Notes: generated by a model not told the origin, from the letters alone. DNA of 23,035 bases from SM23-78 sp041479965 (GCA_041479965.1 JBGOZE010000015.1:1-23035), one strand, 5' to 3'. Positions 1-11,500 are shown, numbered from the stretch's first letter. Program-made: numbers and translations.

Positions 1-2
1 CA

Positions 3-383
3 GAGGACCTGGACATGGATAAGGCTGCAGAAGACCTCAAAGCAACAATCTCCGAGCTGAAAAGGAAAGTCACTTTCATTGTCAGCTCTGATTTCACGCA
101 TTATGGGCGCAACTATGGCTATGTGCCTTTCTCGACTGATATCAAGGACAGGATTTACAAGCTTGATGGAGAAGCTATCAATCTCATTAAGGCAGGCGAT
201 GCCAAGGGTTTTTCAGAATATGTCTATAAGACAGGAGCAACTATTTGCGGTCAGTTCGGCATAACCTTGCTTTTGAAGACCATCTCTTTCAAGAGTGCCT
301 TGCTTGAGCAGTATTATATCTCTGGCGACATAATCAACGATTACGCGAACAGCGTGAGTTATGCTAGCATAATCTTCAAGTAA
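3..383 (+). CDS. Memo-family protein (AmmeMemoRadiSam system protein B), 3' part only
   Basis: This is the C-terminal 126 residues of a Memo-like protein. The reading frame is open back to the window edge, so the true start lies upstream and the Met codon at position 15 is internal. Visible family marks are the SSDFTHYG segment (compare SSDMSHY-type motifs, whose histidine is part of the active-site or metal pocket), the YGYVPF stretch after it, a D-x-x-[A]-I-x-x-[IL] helix, and a late ICG segment that corresponds to the conserved CG near the end of Memo proteins. Memo proteins resemble class III extradiol dioxygenases. In archaea they occur with an AMMECR1 protein and a radical-SAM enzyme in a system of unknown reaction, and neither partner is visible here. 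The protein should be cytoplasmic. The next gene begins 21 nt later but appears to have its own TATA box. Confidence 0.85.
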   Translation, partial: EDLDMDKAAEDLKATISELKRKVTFIVSSDFTHYGRNYGYVPFSTDIKDRIYKLDGEAINLIKAGDAKGFSEYVYKTGATICGQFGITLLLKTISFKSALLEQYYISGDIINDYANSVSYASIIFK

Positions 384-385
384 AA

Positions 386-398
386 ACAAATATTTTAA
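386..398 (+). promoter_or_regulatory. TATA-like promoter element for the 659-aa surface protein
   Basis: An AT-rich box (CAAATATTTTAA) directly follows the Memo stop codon. Its centre near 392 would place the transcription start around 417-420. That would give a leaderless or nearly leaderless mRNA starting at the ATG at 417 or 423 rather than at 405. No ribosome binding site is visible before any of the three ATGs, which fits leaderless translation. Confidence 0.45.
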
Positions 399-404
399 GA
401 CAAG

Positions 405-2384
405 ATGACCCGTACGATGCTAATGAGAACCAGGAAGTCGCAGATAACCATGTTCGTGATAATGGGCTTGGTATTGCTCATCATCGTAATAATCACCCTT
501 ACTCTCATCAACTTCTTGAAACCTAAGCCTGTTAACATTGATGCTATAATCAATGAGTTGGAAACTGGGCGCATAAAGAACCTGGTCACCAACTGCATAA
601 CAGAACTATCAACTGATGCTTTGGATAAGCTCGGCTCCAATGGAGGAGCGATCTATGATTATGAAGGAGGTACCATTCCTAGGATTAGCCAGTTCCTAGG
701 CGCAGATTACCTTAATTACACTTACCAGAACAAACATTATATGGTGATGTACGGGCTGAAAAAGAACACTCTCTGCGACCAAGTGAACTATTCCAATTCA
801 GGCTATCCTTTCGCTGATAAGCCTTTCAGTGAACTCAATACCATTTACAGTAGTGCCGAGACATCTTGTGATTTCATCTCTTTATATTCTTTTTATGATG
901 GCTTTTTTGGCCAGAGCGTGATGAAAAGATTATGCTACGCCATCCGCGACGCAGGCTGTGAGAACTTTGCAAAAGGGCTTGAGTTAGGATTGACTATCCA
1001 GAAGCAGCTCGAGGATTATGTTACTTCTGAGCTGCCTCAATGCGCGAATTTCGCACCCTTCATCCAAAGGATGCCGGTGACCATCACACCAGAATCTGAG
1101 CCAATAGTCGAGACCACCATCCACCATTCAGATATACTCGTCCTAGTCAAGTATCCTGTGAGAATCCAGTTCGAGAATCAAGAGCCAGTGAAAAGGATAC
1201 TATCCTATCAGACCACTCTCAATGTCAGGCTTGGATTAATGTATAACTTCCTATTTTATGTTTTAGCGATGGATGCGAAAAACATTGATTTCGATAAGGA
1301 GAATCAGTTCACCCTCTCGCCATATTTCAGGCCCGGCTTGAACCTGAAAGTCATTTCCAATCCTTGCAGCGAGAACTGTGAGCTTCCTTTCAAGTATGAT
1401 GACATCGTAGAAGTCACAGACAGCGAATCCTATGTCAAAGGAAAGCCTTTCTCTTTCAGGGTGGCTGTGGAGGACAGGAGGCCCGCCCTGGATTTTATCC
1501 CTGACCAACTGATTGATGTGAAGGACACGAACGCCATCAATATCTCGCTGAAAGCTTTTGACCCTGATGAGTCAAGAGTCCAATACGCTTTTTTCACCTA
1601 TGGCGTAGGCAAGAGCCAATGCCACGGCATCGGGGACTATGTTGCTCCGCCAGAAGGAGGAATGGTTCCTGGAGGCAAAGCAGTCATACCGCCAGTCCAG
1701 ACCACTGCTGGTGCTGGTTGGTGTGAGAACGATTCAAGAATTAATGCTGCTCTTGCAGATTCTGTTCTTTGGGCTCCAATCACAGCGCACGACTCAGGCA
1801 ATCACAGAGTCGGAGTCCTTGTCAAGGATGAGTCAGGATTATTCTCTTTCAGGCAGTTCTGGATAAACATCACCGACACCACCTTGATTGGCAATTCAGT
1901 CAATCAGAATGATTGCTTGAAACCATGCATAGTTTATACTTGCTCTGATCCAATCAATTCAGGTTTGTGCACATGCGAGAATGCAAGCTCTTGGGTAGCA
2001 GGAGATGCTTTTGAAAATCATTTCAATTGTGAGCAGTCTTTCACAGACCTGCTCACTCAGCCTCCATTTGAAGAGTGCATGAATAATTGGTGCTTGATTG
2101 CTGCTAGGCAGTGCAGTGATGTGTGTCCTGGCGGAAGCTTTGCTTCAGAATACAATACCGAAGAGGACGAATGTTGGAAATGCGTTGACCCGATTGTCCA
2201 CTCAGCAGAGCCGCACGCTGATGTTGATTGCTCATCTTTTGATCAGGCCGGATGCATTGCTGCGATGCCTGATTGCTTTTGGGTCTTGGAGAATGTTAGC
2301 AATGACTTCATCGGCAGATGCCTTGACCATAACTCATTATCCCGGGTTCAACAGCCAGCTTATATCCTGACAGAAAATGTCTAG
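405..2384 (+). CDS. Membrane-anchored extracellular protein with class III-like signal and cysteine-rich C-terminus
   Basis: The protein is up to 659 aa. The N-terminus is R-T-R-K-S-Q followed by an uninterrupted hydrophobic helix (about residues 14-38, ITMFVIMGLVLLIIVIITLT). This is the layout of archaeal class III (pilin-like) signal sequences, in which cleavage would fall before Gln. The remainder should be outside the cell. Residues about 45-340 are a mixed region starting with a helix and a GSNGGAIYDYEGG stretch. Residues about 350-485 look like beta-sandwich material (a cadherin/Ig-like segment with FDPDESRVQYAF and GVLVKDESGLFSF). Residues about 500-640 are cysteine-rich. I see no C-terminal membrane helix. 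From memory, similarly organised N-terminally anchored proteins recur in DPANN genomes, but I know of no assigned function. The ATGs at 417 and 423 are credible alternative starts, because the TATA box predicts transcription from about there. Confidence 0.8.
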   Translation: MTRTMLMRTRKSQITMFVIMGLVLLIIVIITLTLINFLKPKPVNIDAIINELETGRIKNLVTNCITELSTDALDKLGSNGGAIYDYEGGTIPRISQFLGADYLNYTYQNKHYMVMYGLKKNTLCDQVNYSNSGYPFADKPFSELNTIYSSAETSCDFISLYSFYDGFFGQSVMKRLCYAIRDAGCENFAKGLELGLTIQKQLEDYVTSELPQCANFAPFIQRMPVTITPESEPIVETTIHHSDILVLVKYPVRIQFENQEPVKRILSYQTTLNVRLGLMYNFLFYVLAMDAKNIDFDKENQFTLSPYFRPGLNLKVISNPCSENCELPFKYDDIVEVTDSESYVKGKPFSFRVAVEDRRPALDFIPDQLIDVKDTNAINISLKAFDPDESRVQYAFFTYGVGKSQCHGIGDYVAPPEGGMVPGGKAVIPPVQTTAGAGWCENDSRINAALADSVLWAPITAHDSGNHRVGVLVKDESGLFSFRQFWINITDTTLIGNSVNQNDCLKPCIVYTCSDPINSGLCTCENASSWVAGDAFENHFNCEQSFTDLLTQPPFEECMNNWCLIAARQCSDVCPGGSFASEYNTEEDECWKCVDPIVHSAEPHADVDCSSFDQAGCIAAMPDCFWVLENVSNDFIGRCLDHNSLSRVQQPAYILTENV

Positions 2385-2398
2385 GCAATCCTGGCATG

Positions 2399-2440
2399 GG
2401 CAAATCGTGAAATAGTGATTTGCTTAATTTATTATAATTA
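2399..2440 (+). terminator. Hairpin and AT-rich tract after the 659-aa protein gene
   Basis: A 7-bp inverted repeat, GCAAATC (2400-2406) and GATTTGC (2417-2423), with a 10-nt loop lies 15 nt after the stop codon. It is followed by TTAATTTATTATAATT. This fits a weak intrinsic terminator, though the uridine tract is interrupted. The rest of 2385-2510 holds the promoter of the next gene. Confidence 0.4.
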
Positions 2441-2457
2441 AAGCTCGATAAACAAAA

Positions 2458-2469
2458 AAATTTATATAC
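2458..2469 (+). promoter_or_regulatory. TATA box for the 992-aa secreted protein
   Basis: AAATTTATATAC is a strong archaeal TATA box. With its centre near 2464 the transcript should start near 2490. That leaves a leader of about 20 nt containing GGTGA at 2501-2505. Confidence 0.6.
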
Positions 2470-2510
2470 TATTAAGGAGAATTCAAGAACAAAAGAGAGT
2501 GGTGAAAGGT

Positions 2511-5489
2511 ATGGGAGCTAAAAAGTCTTTATTGCTATTCTTGATAAGCATAGCCATCTTGTCTTTTCTCGCTGTTTCTGCAAGCGCAGGATGCTGCATC
2601 AGCAATGTAGGCAGCACTTGCCTAGATGCAAGCTCAAGCGCCTATTGCTCATCCGCATCTTCTTATTACGACGCTCCCTGCTATAGTAAGTGCTCTAGAG
2701 GCTGCTGCTGTTACCCGAACCCTGACGGTTCTTACACAACAGGACAAATAAGTTTGAATTATAGTTGCTATTATAAGTTTGTGCTCAATCCGAGCCTGGC
2801 GGGCATTGGCACTTGTTCCTGTGTAGAAAGCTCTTTTACTGTGTCAGGCACCATCACTAATGATGTCGGCGGTACCATAGGTGGAGCTACAGTGAGCGCC
2901 AGTGGAGTTCCTACTACGACTATTTCCTCGAGCACAGGAGCTTACACGCTCACAGGAGTCCCAGGAGGTACAGTCCAGATTAGTGCTTCAGCAGGCCAGC
3001 AAGGCTGCTTGCCAAATGCCAGAACAATAACTTTCCTGACAAGCAATCAGGCTAATTTCAATATCCAGCTTGACTGCTCGTGCACTGTCGGGCTTTGTAA
3101 TTCATCTGCTTTGGCAAGATGCGTCTCACCAGGCATCTGGCAATTCTATAATTCTCCAGTCGGAGAGTATTGCCAGTACTGTTCAGGCCAGGACACCCAG
3201 AACTGCGTACCTACAAATTGCAATGGCGGCAATCGCGAGTGTGGAGAAGGTTGCTCCCTTAATGAGAATGATGCTAACTATGACCCTGACTGCGTCTGCG
3301 ACATTAACACACAAAATTTTGCGTGCCCCCGCTGGTGTGACTGGACAGATGATGCTGACTGCCCCAGTAACATTGTTGTGAATTGTGGCGATCATGTAGT
3401 GGCCTATCCTTTTGAGAGCTGCGAAGATAATCCTGACAACGGACAGTTTTCGCTCTGCGATGCTAATACTTGCATTGATGAAGGTTTGACAGGGCAATGC
3501 AACTGCGCAGGCACAGGAGCGATTTGTGGGAATGGAATAATAGAAGGAGGTGAGCAATGCGAGCTTCAAATGAGATGCAATGACGGCTCTGAATGTAATT
3601 TTTGCCAATGCGGAGCATCAACCTGCAACCAAGCTGCTTTAGTGCCTCAGCAGCCACTCGCCCTATTCAACGGACCAACCAGGAGCATAATCATTAATTG
3701 GACTAGGAATGCTGCCTGCCCTCCTGCTAGGTATTATGTCCATAAGTGCACTGTCGGAGGAGGAGACACTTGCAACAACAAGCAACTAAGCAGCTTCTCT
3801 CTCTTGAATGACGAGGGAACATATTCTCTGGAAATCACTGACAGCTCAGTTCTCCAGAGAGCCACCTACAAATATTATGTCGAGGCAGTCTACATCGGAG
3901 GATCAGTAGGAGAAACAGCCATCTTCGAGGTTAATACAGGAGCTTTCTACTGCCTCGAGCCTCATCCTCCATACTTCTGCTGGAACAATGCAAAGGCTCA
4001 TTGCGATCCAGTTTCCTATAATATCATAACCGAACCTTGCCCTTCAGACCAGTTCTGCATGCAAAGCGCAGGTCAGGCCATCTGCTCCAAGACAGGCTCA
4101 TGCGACCTTTGCAACGGCCTCTACGGCATGTTTGCCAATAATCCTGACACTTTCGTTTATGTGGATGTTGGCACGGCAATAAGAGCCTATTACTGCCATC
4201 CCGGCTCAGGAAGAGTTACCCTAACTGAATGCTATCTTGACAGAACTAAGACCATGTTCAGTGCCTTCAATTACTGTGGGGATGTGGAGAGCTGCTATGA
4301 TTACAAATCACAGACAGCTTGCGAAGACATCAATGACCCTTGCGGAAGGAACATGGGCTGCGAATGGGCGTGGATTAATGATGGAGCCGAGCAGTTAGGA
4401 GGAGTATGCCGCCCGCAGAACGAGGAATTGCAGCAGTGCGAACTTTGTGATGATTCTGATTATAATTGGCTAAGTCCAAGATGCACTCCAGACATATGCA
4501 GCCTTTTCGGGACATGTTATTATATAGGAGCTGAGAATGATCCTTCATGCACTAATGCACCTAATTTCAAATGCCCTGATTATCTTACACAACAAGAATG
4601 TGTGGGTGCGCAAAGCCAGGCAGTGGCTGTGGATGTAGTTCATGATGCTATGAGCGAGAGAATCAGCGGAAGCAACCAGCTCACCCAGTCTAGCCCAGAC
4701 GCGCTCGGGCTCAGGAAATGCTATTGGTTTGCGCCTAATTCGTGGTGCTTGAGAAATGCTGATAATTATCCTGAAGATAACCAAGGCTCTCCGGAGCTCG
4801 GGTTTGATTGCCCTCTCGGAGACTTAAGATGCGAAGTTGATTTCGGGAACCCAGAGACCATCATCCTACCATCAGGATTCTCAATCTATCCTGCGAGTGT
4901 GAAAATTAGATATGCTGTGAGTGATAATGAGTATTCTGCTGATGACATCCAGACCTATTTCTGCGCAGTGCCTTCCACACAGACCTGCTATCCTCATGAG
5001 CTTGACGCAGACGGAGTCTATGAGAAAACTTTCAGTGTGTCAGGCAGATATAATATAATGTATTATTCAGTAGACTATGCCAAGAACCTTGAGGAAGTCA
5101 AGACCCTGCAGGTCAACGTGGATGCTGACCCGCCGGATATCCAAATCACTTCGCCCACTGAAGCTAATTTCCCTACCAACCAGAACAGCGTGACCATACT
5201 AGGGACGGCTTCTCCAGATACGCTTTATATGTGTAGCTATATCTCTGGCCAGTCTACCAAGCGATGCATAAATAATTGTGCCTTCAATGCAACAGCCACT
5301 AATTGTATCAACTCAAACACAGGAGAATTCTCTACCCTGGTGAACATTCCTAGCAATGGTGCCTATGGTGTTTTGTTCGATGCAGAAGACTTTGTCGGCA
5401 ATAAGATTACTGGTGTCAGCCTGCTGTCCATCTATCGCAATGACACAAGGCCAAGAGGAGCAGTTATCATAATAGAAGAAGTTACCTGA
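2511..5489 (+). CDS. Secreted multidomain cysteine-rich protein
   Basis: The protein has 992 aa from the ATG at 2511. This start is preferred over the GTG at 2499 because GGTGA at 2501-2505 lies 5 nt before it. A Sec signal peptide is clear (KKS, then a hydrophobic core, then VSASA-GCC). Cleavage after ASA is likely; an SAGC lipobox reading is possible but weaker. In order: a cysteine-dense stretch (residues about 27-80), a carboxypeptidase-regulatory-like beta domain (about 109-165; GTITNDVGGTIGGATVSASG), cysteine-rich repeats including CGNGIIEGGEQCE of the DUF4215/Myxococcus-repeat style, a fibronectin-III-like segment (about 380-480), more cysteine-rich sequence, and two Ig-like segments near the end (about 770-990), one with the YYSVDYAKN pattern. 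There is no C-terminal anchor. The role is probably structural or adhesive at the cell surface. Confidence 0.8.
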   Translation: MGAKKSLLLFLISIAILSFLAVSASAGCCISNVGSTCLDASSSAYCSSASSYYDAPCYSKCSRGCCCYPNPDGSYTTGQISLNYSCYYKFVLNPSLAGIGTCSCVESSFTVSGTITNDVGGTIGGATVSASGVPTTTISSSTGAYTLTGVPGGTVQISASAGQQGCLPNARTITFLTSNQANFNIQLDCSCTVGLCNSSALARCVSPGIWQFYNSPVGEYCQYCSGQDTQNCVPTNCNGGNRECGEGCSLNENDANYDPDCVCDINTQNFACPRWCDWTDDADCPSNIVVNCGDHVVAYPFESCEDNPDNGQFSLCDANTCIDEGLTGQCNCAGTGAICGNGIIEGGEQCELQMRCNDGSECNFCQCGASTCNQAALVPQQPLALFNGPTRSIIINWTRNAACPPARYYVHKCTVGGGDTCNNKQLSSFSLLNDEGTYSLEITDSSVLQRATYKYYVEAVYIGGSVGETAIFEVNTGAFYCLEPHPPYFCWNNAKAHCDPVSYNIITEPCPSDQFCMQSAGQAICSKTGSCDLCNGLYGMFANNPDTFVYVDVGTAIRAYYCHPGSGRVTLTECYLDRTKTMFSAFNYCGDVESCYDYKSQTACEDINDPCGRNMGCEWAWINDGAEQLGGVCRPQNEELQQCELCDDSDYNWLSPRCTPDICSLFGTCYYIGAENDPSCTNAPNFKCPDYLTQQECVGAQSQAVAVDVVHDAMSERISGSNQLTQSSPDALGLRKCYWFAPNSWCLRNADNYPEDNQGSPELGFDCPLGDLRCEVDFGNPETIILPSGFSIYPASVKIRYAVSDNEYSADDIQTYFCAVPSTQTCYPHELDADGVYEKTFSVSGRYNIMYYSVDYAKNLEEVKTLQVNVDADPPDIQITSPTEANFPTNQNSVTILGTASPDTLYMCSYISGQSTKRCINNCAFNATATNCINSNTGEFSTLVNIPSNGAYGVLFDAEDFVGNKITGVSLLSIYRNDTRPRGAVIIIEEVT

Positions 5490-5505
5490 AGAATATCGAA
5501 TCAGG

Positions 5506-5534
5506 ATTTATAGATTTTATTTTGTTTCGGTGAT
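5506..5534 (+). promoter_or_regulatory. Possible TATA box and ribosome binding site of the giant surface protein gene
   Basis: ATTTATAG at 5506-5513 would direct initiation near 5536, almost at the start codon. Yet GGTGAT at 5529-5534 is also well placed, 3 nt before the ATG at 5538. Either an internal leaderless promoter exists here or the gene is read through from upstream using the ribosome binding site. The gap to the previous gene is only 48 nt. Confidence 0.35.
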
Positions 5535-5537
5535 TGA

Positions 5538-8500
5538 ATGGGAAAAAAGAGGTTAGGATTAATCGAGCTAGCAGCAATAGTCCTTTCTATATTCATATTG
5601 CTCATCCCTCTTACTCTAGCTGCTATCGATATAGTTATCAGCGGCAATAATGTCGGAATCACAGCAATATATGTAGGACAGGTGACTTTGAATCAAACGA
5701 ATATCACCGACTCATCTAATCAAGCAATCTACTGGTGGCCAAGCCCTGACATGTACCATCCTAGCAATATGATTGCTAGCACCACTTATGTTGCAGGCAC
5801 AGGCAACACAACCATGCGATTCAGAGGCTCACTATATGATGATTGGCGCTTTGTCTTGCCTGAAGGAGATTACATCTTCTCTATCATTGCAAGAAACCAG
5901 TTCGGAAGCATCGTCTCAGACCGTCAGGGCTTCAAAGTCGATACAACTCCTTGCAGCAACAATAATAATGTGGAGCCACCCGAAGAGTGTGATGGCACAG
6001 ACCTTGACAACAAGGACTGTACTAATTATGATATCTCGAGCCCTTTCTACACAGGGACGCTGAGGTGTTCTGACTGTCATTTCAACACTTCAAGATGCTT
6101 GGTCTGCCAGAAGGACATGTGCTCAATATGTGATGATTTGGTATGCTCTTCTGACGGCAGAGCATGGGTTTCAACTACTAATTACAGCGCCATGTGCGGC
6201 TCAAAGGACAGCAACTTGGGAAGTTATGGGCTGAGCTGCACTTCAGGTGAGTGCGACTTCGCAGCTAACAAGTGGTGCGATATTAATAATTACTGGACAA
6301 CCGCGGGCTTCTGCGGGAACTGCACAGGAAAAGACAGCTCGTGCACTGGCACTTGCACTCCTAATAGTTGTGACATAGGCAATAAGAGGTTCTGCGACAA
6401 TGGGGCGTGGGTTCAGCTTGCCTTCGCAGACTATTGCTATGTGTGCAAGAACTTTGACAGTGAATGCGGGCCTGCGCCCTATAATTATCCTTGCTCTGCG
6501 GAAGGAGCTTGCGACACCAAGAACAATGTCTTCTGCCAAGGAGGAAATTGGGTAGATACGAATTACTGCTCGAGATGCGCATCAGATGATGTGGACTGCG
6601 GCATACCTGCTTGTGTGCACGGCTCTTGCGACACTTGCTCTGACGCCCAGAAATACTGTAATAATGGGGTGTGGGAGAGCACTAATTATTGCGATGCCAA
6701 CCGGTGCGGCATGAAGGACTCTAACTGCAATAGGGGATGCACCCATGGCGGGTGCGACACTGTCAACCACAAATATTGCCAGTATGGCTTGTGGTCTTCT
6801 GACCAGACAACTTATTGTACTCAGTGCAAAGCTGTTGACAGCTCATTTTTCTGCTTGAACCCAGCTACGTGTGGCAATGGCCTGATTAACTGGCCAGAAG
6901 TCTGCGACCCTGGACGCACAGGCGTCCCTGCAAATATGAACGGCCAGAACTGCACAACAATGAATCCTTTCCTATTTATTTCAGGCAACCTGCGCTGCAG
7001 CGCAGACTGCATGAGCTATGATTATAGCCAATGTCTGCGCTCAAATGAGACCTGCGGAAACAATGTTATTGATGGCTATGATGATTGCGAAGGCACATCC
7101 AATGTCGGAACTATGAATTGTCAAAAACTTAGCTTTGATAGAGGAACTCTTAGGTGCTATGCTGACACTTGCACTTTCAACACAACCGGGTGCATCAATG
7201 ATGCTGTCTGCGGGGATGGCAGCGTTGATTCTCCGGAGGTTTGCGAGCCTTTCGGAACTTATGGCATTAACGGTACTTCCTGCGCAAATTATGATTCTAC
7301 AAAATATGATGGTGGAATAATAGGATGCAAATCAGGTTGCACGCAATTGGATTTGTCGCAATGCGTGCGTACCACCAGGAAGTTCTGCGGTGATAAAGCA
7401 TGGAATCAGGCGAGCGAGGATTGCGATGATACGGACATGGGAGCTTTCCCTACTTGCCAATCATTGGGCTATGCTACTGGCAACTTGAAATGTTATCCTC
7501 AATTAAGCGCTCTGCCATGCAAATATGATACTTCAGGATGTGTGCCTGGCCCAGAAACTTATTGTGGCGATAATGAAATCCAGACTCGCAATAGTGTAGG
7601 CCTAGAAGAACAGTGTGAGGGTAATAATCTTGGTGGCAAAGAATGTTTTGATTTCATTCCATATACAGGAGGCCCGCTGTTTTGCACTGGCGGCTGCCTC
7701 TTTGACTATACCAACTGTACAGGGCCCAATAGTTCGCAGTGCGGTGATGGTGTGGTAAATGTTTTCGGCGTGGAAGATTGCGATGACCCTGATATGCACG
7801 GAGGCACTTGTGAACTCCTAGGCTATGATTGGGGAGAATTGCTCTGCTATCCTCCTGGAAGTGCGGGAAGTGCGACTGAGTGTAAATATAATCGTATCAA
7901 TTGTGGCAATGGCCCAAGGTCATGCGGCGATAGCAAGATACAAGTTCCTAATGATAAATATAGGAATGAGCAGTGTGACAGGACTAACAAGAATGACTTG
8001 CAGTGCTCTAACTTCGGCTATACAGGCGGCTATCTGAATTGCAAGAGTGATTGCAGCTTTGATTACAACCAATGTACTGGCGGCAATTTTGTCTGTGGTG
8101 ATGGTCTCAGGAATCAAGTGAGCGAAGATTGTGATGAAGATGATTTGGTTGGCTGGACCTGCCAGGCTTTTGGTTATGCTGGAGGAACATTGAGATGCAA
8201 TGCTGCAGCCAGCGCGAACCAATGCAAGTTCGACAAGTCAGGATGCTACGGAGGCACGAAGGTGTGCGGCGACGGGTTAATACAGCATCCAAACACTATG
8301 TTCGACGAGAAATGTGATGACAAAACGTTTGAGAACAAAACCTGTCCTTATCCTTATATTCGGGGCTTATATGAATGTCGTGGAGACTGCACCTTGGATT
8401 TCAGTAATTGCTCTACAGAGCCAGAGCCTTATTGCGGTGATTACAAGATCAACAAGTATGGAGAGGAATGCGATAGAACTGCTTTAGGAGGGAAAAATTG

Positions 8501-11500
8501 TAGTGATTGGGGTCTAAAGGGACCGTTGAAATGTTATCTTCCTAGTAGCGCAGCACCCTGCGCCTATGACTTGTCAGGTTGCTATGCTGAAGTCAAGGCT
8601 TGCGGTGACAGCACCATCCAGGTTCCTAATGATGTTTTCAGGAATGAGCAGTGTGACAGGACTAACAGGAATAGTAAGGACTGCCTAAGTTTCGGCGGGG
8701 TTTATACTGGAGGAATCTTGAATTGTTATACTGACTGCAGCTTTGATTATAGCGATTGCACCGGCGCTGTTGCTTACTGTGGTGATGGTTTGAGGAATAA
8801 TCTGACTGAGGATTGTGATGAAGATGATTTGGCTGGTTGGACCTGCCAGGCTCTGGGATATGCTGGCGGGACTTTATCATGTAATCCTGGGAGTTGCACC
8901 TTCAATAAGAATGGCTGTTATTATAATGAAGGCGGGAGATATTGTGGAGATGACTTAGTTAGCCACCCAAATGACCTTAAGACTTTTGATGAGCTGTGTG
9001 ATGGTTCTAATGTTGAGGATGAGGATTGTCCTTCTCCTTATACTAGTGGCACTTTGAAGTGTCGTGGTGATTGCCTTAGGTATGATTTCAGCCAGTGTAC
9101 TAGTAGTGGTGTTCAGCCAACCTGTGGAGATGGTGGTATTAACCAGAATTCAGAGGAGTGCGATGGTCTCGCTATGAATGGAAGGGGCTGTGATTATTAT
9201 GGTTTTACAAGTGGCAACTTGAAGTGTAACCCTAAGACCAGCACTCAACCCTGCATATTCAATTCTTCGGCTTGCTCCAATATTCCACGTTATTGCAGTG
9301 ATAGCAAGGTCCAGGTGCCTAATGATGCTTTCAGGAATGAGCAGTGCGACAAGACCAATAAGAGCGACATGCAATGCACTGACTTTGATTCATACACTGG
9401 GGGTGACTTGAACTGTTTCAGCTCATGCGTCCGTGATTACCGCCAATGCACTGGTGGCACTTTCGAGTGCGGTGATGGAGTGAAGAATCAGATTTCCGAG
9501 GATTGCGATGGCTTTGACCTTGGTGGATGGACCTGTGAAGCCTTGGGATACAGTGGAGGGACTCTGGGTTGTAATGAATGTAAATTCGATAAGACTGGAT
9601 GCGTTGCAGCTCAAGGCGCAAAATATTGCGGAGATGATAAAGTGAATCATCCTAATGATATTATGAATGAGGAGTGCGATGGCACCAATGTCGAGGGCAA
9701 GCCTTGTCCCTCAGCCACTCCTAACGGTTATGTGAGCTGTCACGGAGAATGCTCCTTGGATTATAGCACCTGCACCAGCGGAGTGCTTGCCAAGTGCGGA
9801 GATAATGATGTCAACCGGGATGCAGAGGAATGTGACGGCGCTGACATGAATGGTCGGGATTGTGATTATTTCGGTTATTCCGGTGGCACCTTGAAATGCA
9901 CGCTTTCCACAAGCATTAATCCCTGCAAATTCGACAAGAGCTCGTGCACTAACATACCTCTTGTTTGCAGTGATGGCAAAGTCCAGAGCCCTAATTCAGG
10001 CAATATCTTTGAGCAATGCGACAAGACCAATCATAGTAATAGTCAGTGCACCAATTGTCAGTGCGCTAATTTCGATTCCTATACTGGCGGCACACTCGGT
10101 TGTGACAGTTTCTGCAGGTTTGACTATAACCAATGCACTGGCGGAACTTTCGAGTGCGGCGACGGCATCAGGAATAGATTGGCAGAAGATTGTGATAAGA
10201 ATGATACAGCAGGCTGGAGTTGCAAATCATTCGGTTATGCTAGCGGAGAGCTGAAATGCACTAATAATTGCTTATTTGATAAGTCTAGTTGTGTCAGGGC
10301 TTCTGAAACATGGGTTTGCGGCGATGGGATTGTCAGCCATCCGAACTCTGCAGGACAGGACGAGCTGTGCGATGGTACTAATGTTGAAGGCAAGCCATGT
10401 CCTTATCCTTACACTGGCGGCGCTCTCAAGTGCTACGGAGACTGCTCCTTTGATTATAGCTCTTGCACCGGCGGGCCAAATGCTAAGTGCGGCGACAACC
10501 TGAAGAATAAGGCTGGAGAGGATTGTGACGGCACTGACAAAGCTGGCAAGAACTGCAAATCTTTAGGATTTGTCAGTGGCGATTTAGGATGTTATGCAGC
10601 AGGAACTGTCAATGAATGCAGATTCGATACCTCTGCATGCGTCATGACGAAAAAGGTCTGTGGCGACTCCATAGTACAGGTTCCTAATGATGCTGGCACC
10701 AACGAGAAATGTGATGGCGCTAATGTTGGCATCCACCAATGCGCTGAGTATGACAATTATACTCAAGGCACCTTGCTCTGCAGCGGCTACTGCACTGACT
10801 TTGATTACAGCTCTTGCAGAAAAGCAGGCGAAGAGCCTAACGGAACTTGCAGTGATGGCAGCAAAGGGCCTTATGAGGTTTGTGACAAGAGTGATTGGGG
10901 CGGGATTAAGGGTTGTAGCAACATCCCCGGATACCGTAGCGGCAACCTTAGCTGCAAGACGAACTGCCAATGGGACACCACCAGATGCATCGCTAATGCT
11001 GTCTGCGGAAACAGCAAAGTTGAATCTGGAGAGGTCTGCGACGGCACAGTAAGCAGCGCCATCAAATGCAGTGATGTAGGCAGCTTTCTTGTCAATCAAG
11101 GCTCGCTCAAATGCTTTGCTCCGGGAACTGATGATGAATGCACTTTCAACAAGAGCTCATGCGTCCAGAACATAACCTTGGGGCGTTGTGGTGATAATCT
11201 CATGAATGCTGTCAGTGAGAGCTGCGATGGCACTGCCTTCAGCCCGTATGCAAAGGAATGCTCTGATTTCGACGGCTATACATCCGGGAATCTTCTTTGC
11301 AACAATTGCAACCTTAACTTTTCCAGTTGCGCCGCCGGAAACCTATCCAATCATTGTATGAATAATGTTACTGATGGAGACGAGACTTTCCTCAATTGCG
11401 GAGGAGCCCTGTGCGTCGGATGCATGCTTGGAAAGCGATGCTTGAACAACTCAGACTGTATTTCCAAGTATTGCAATGCAAACCTATGCGATGTGTCAAG

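Noticed and set aside
15..383. Complete small gene starting at the Met codon at 15
   Set aside because: The frame is open to the window edge, and the sequence corresponds only to the C-terminal half of a Memo protein, so this is a partial gene.
2511..2600. Lipoprotein signal (lipobox) in the 992-aa protein
   Set aside because: SAGC could be read as a lipobox, but the preceding ASA gives a normal signal peptidase site and the next residue is another Cys in a cysteine-rich domain. Left as an alternative only.
3183..3608. 141-aa open frame on the minus strand
   Set aside because: It lies wholly inside the secreted cysteine-rich protein gene. Composition is low-quality (Ala/Ile/Cys runs mirroring the sense codons) and no initiation signals are visible.
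10584..11099. 171-aa open frame on the minus strand
   Set aside because: It is antisense to the cysteine-module region of the giant gene, whose biased codons keep the opposite strand open. The translation has no recognisable domain and no ribosome binding site or promoter.
6870..11337. Possible CRISPR or satellite array because of many short direct repeats
   Set aside because: Repeat spacing is always a multiple of three, the frame stays open for 7 kb, and the repeats are protein modules of varying length with no constant spacer/repeat structure.
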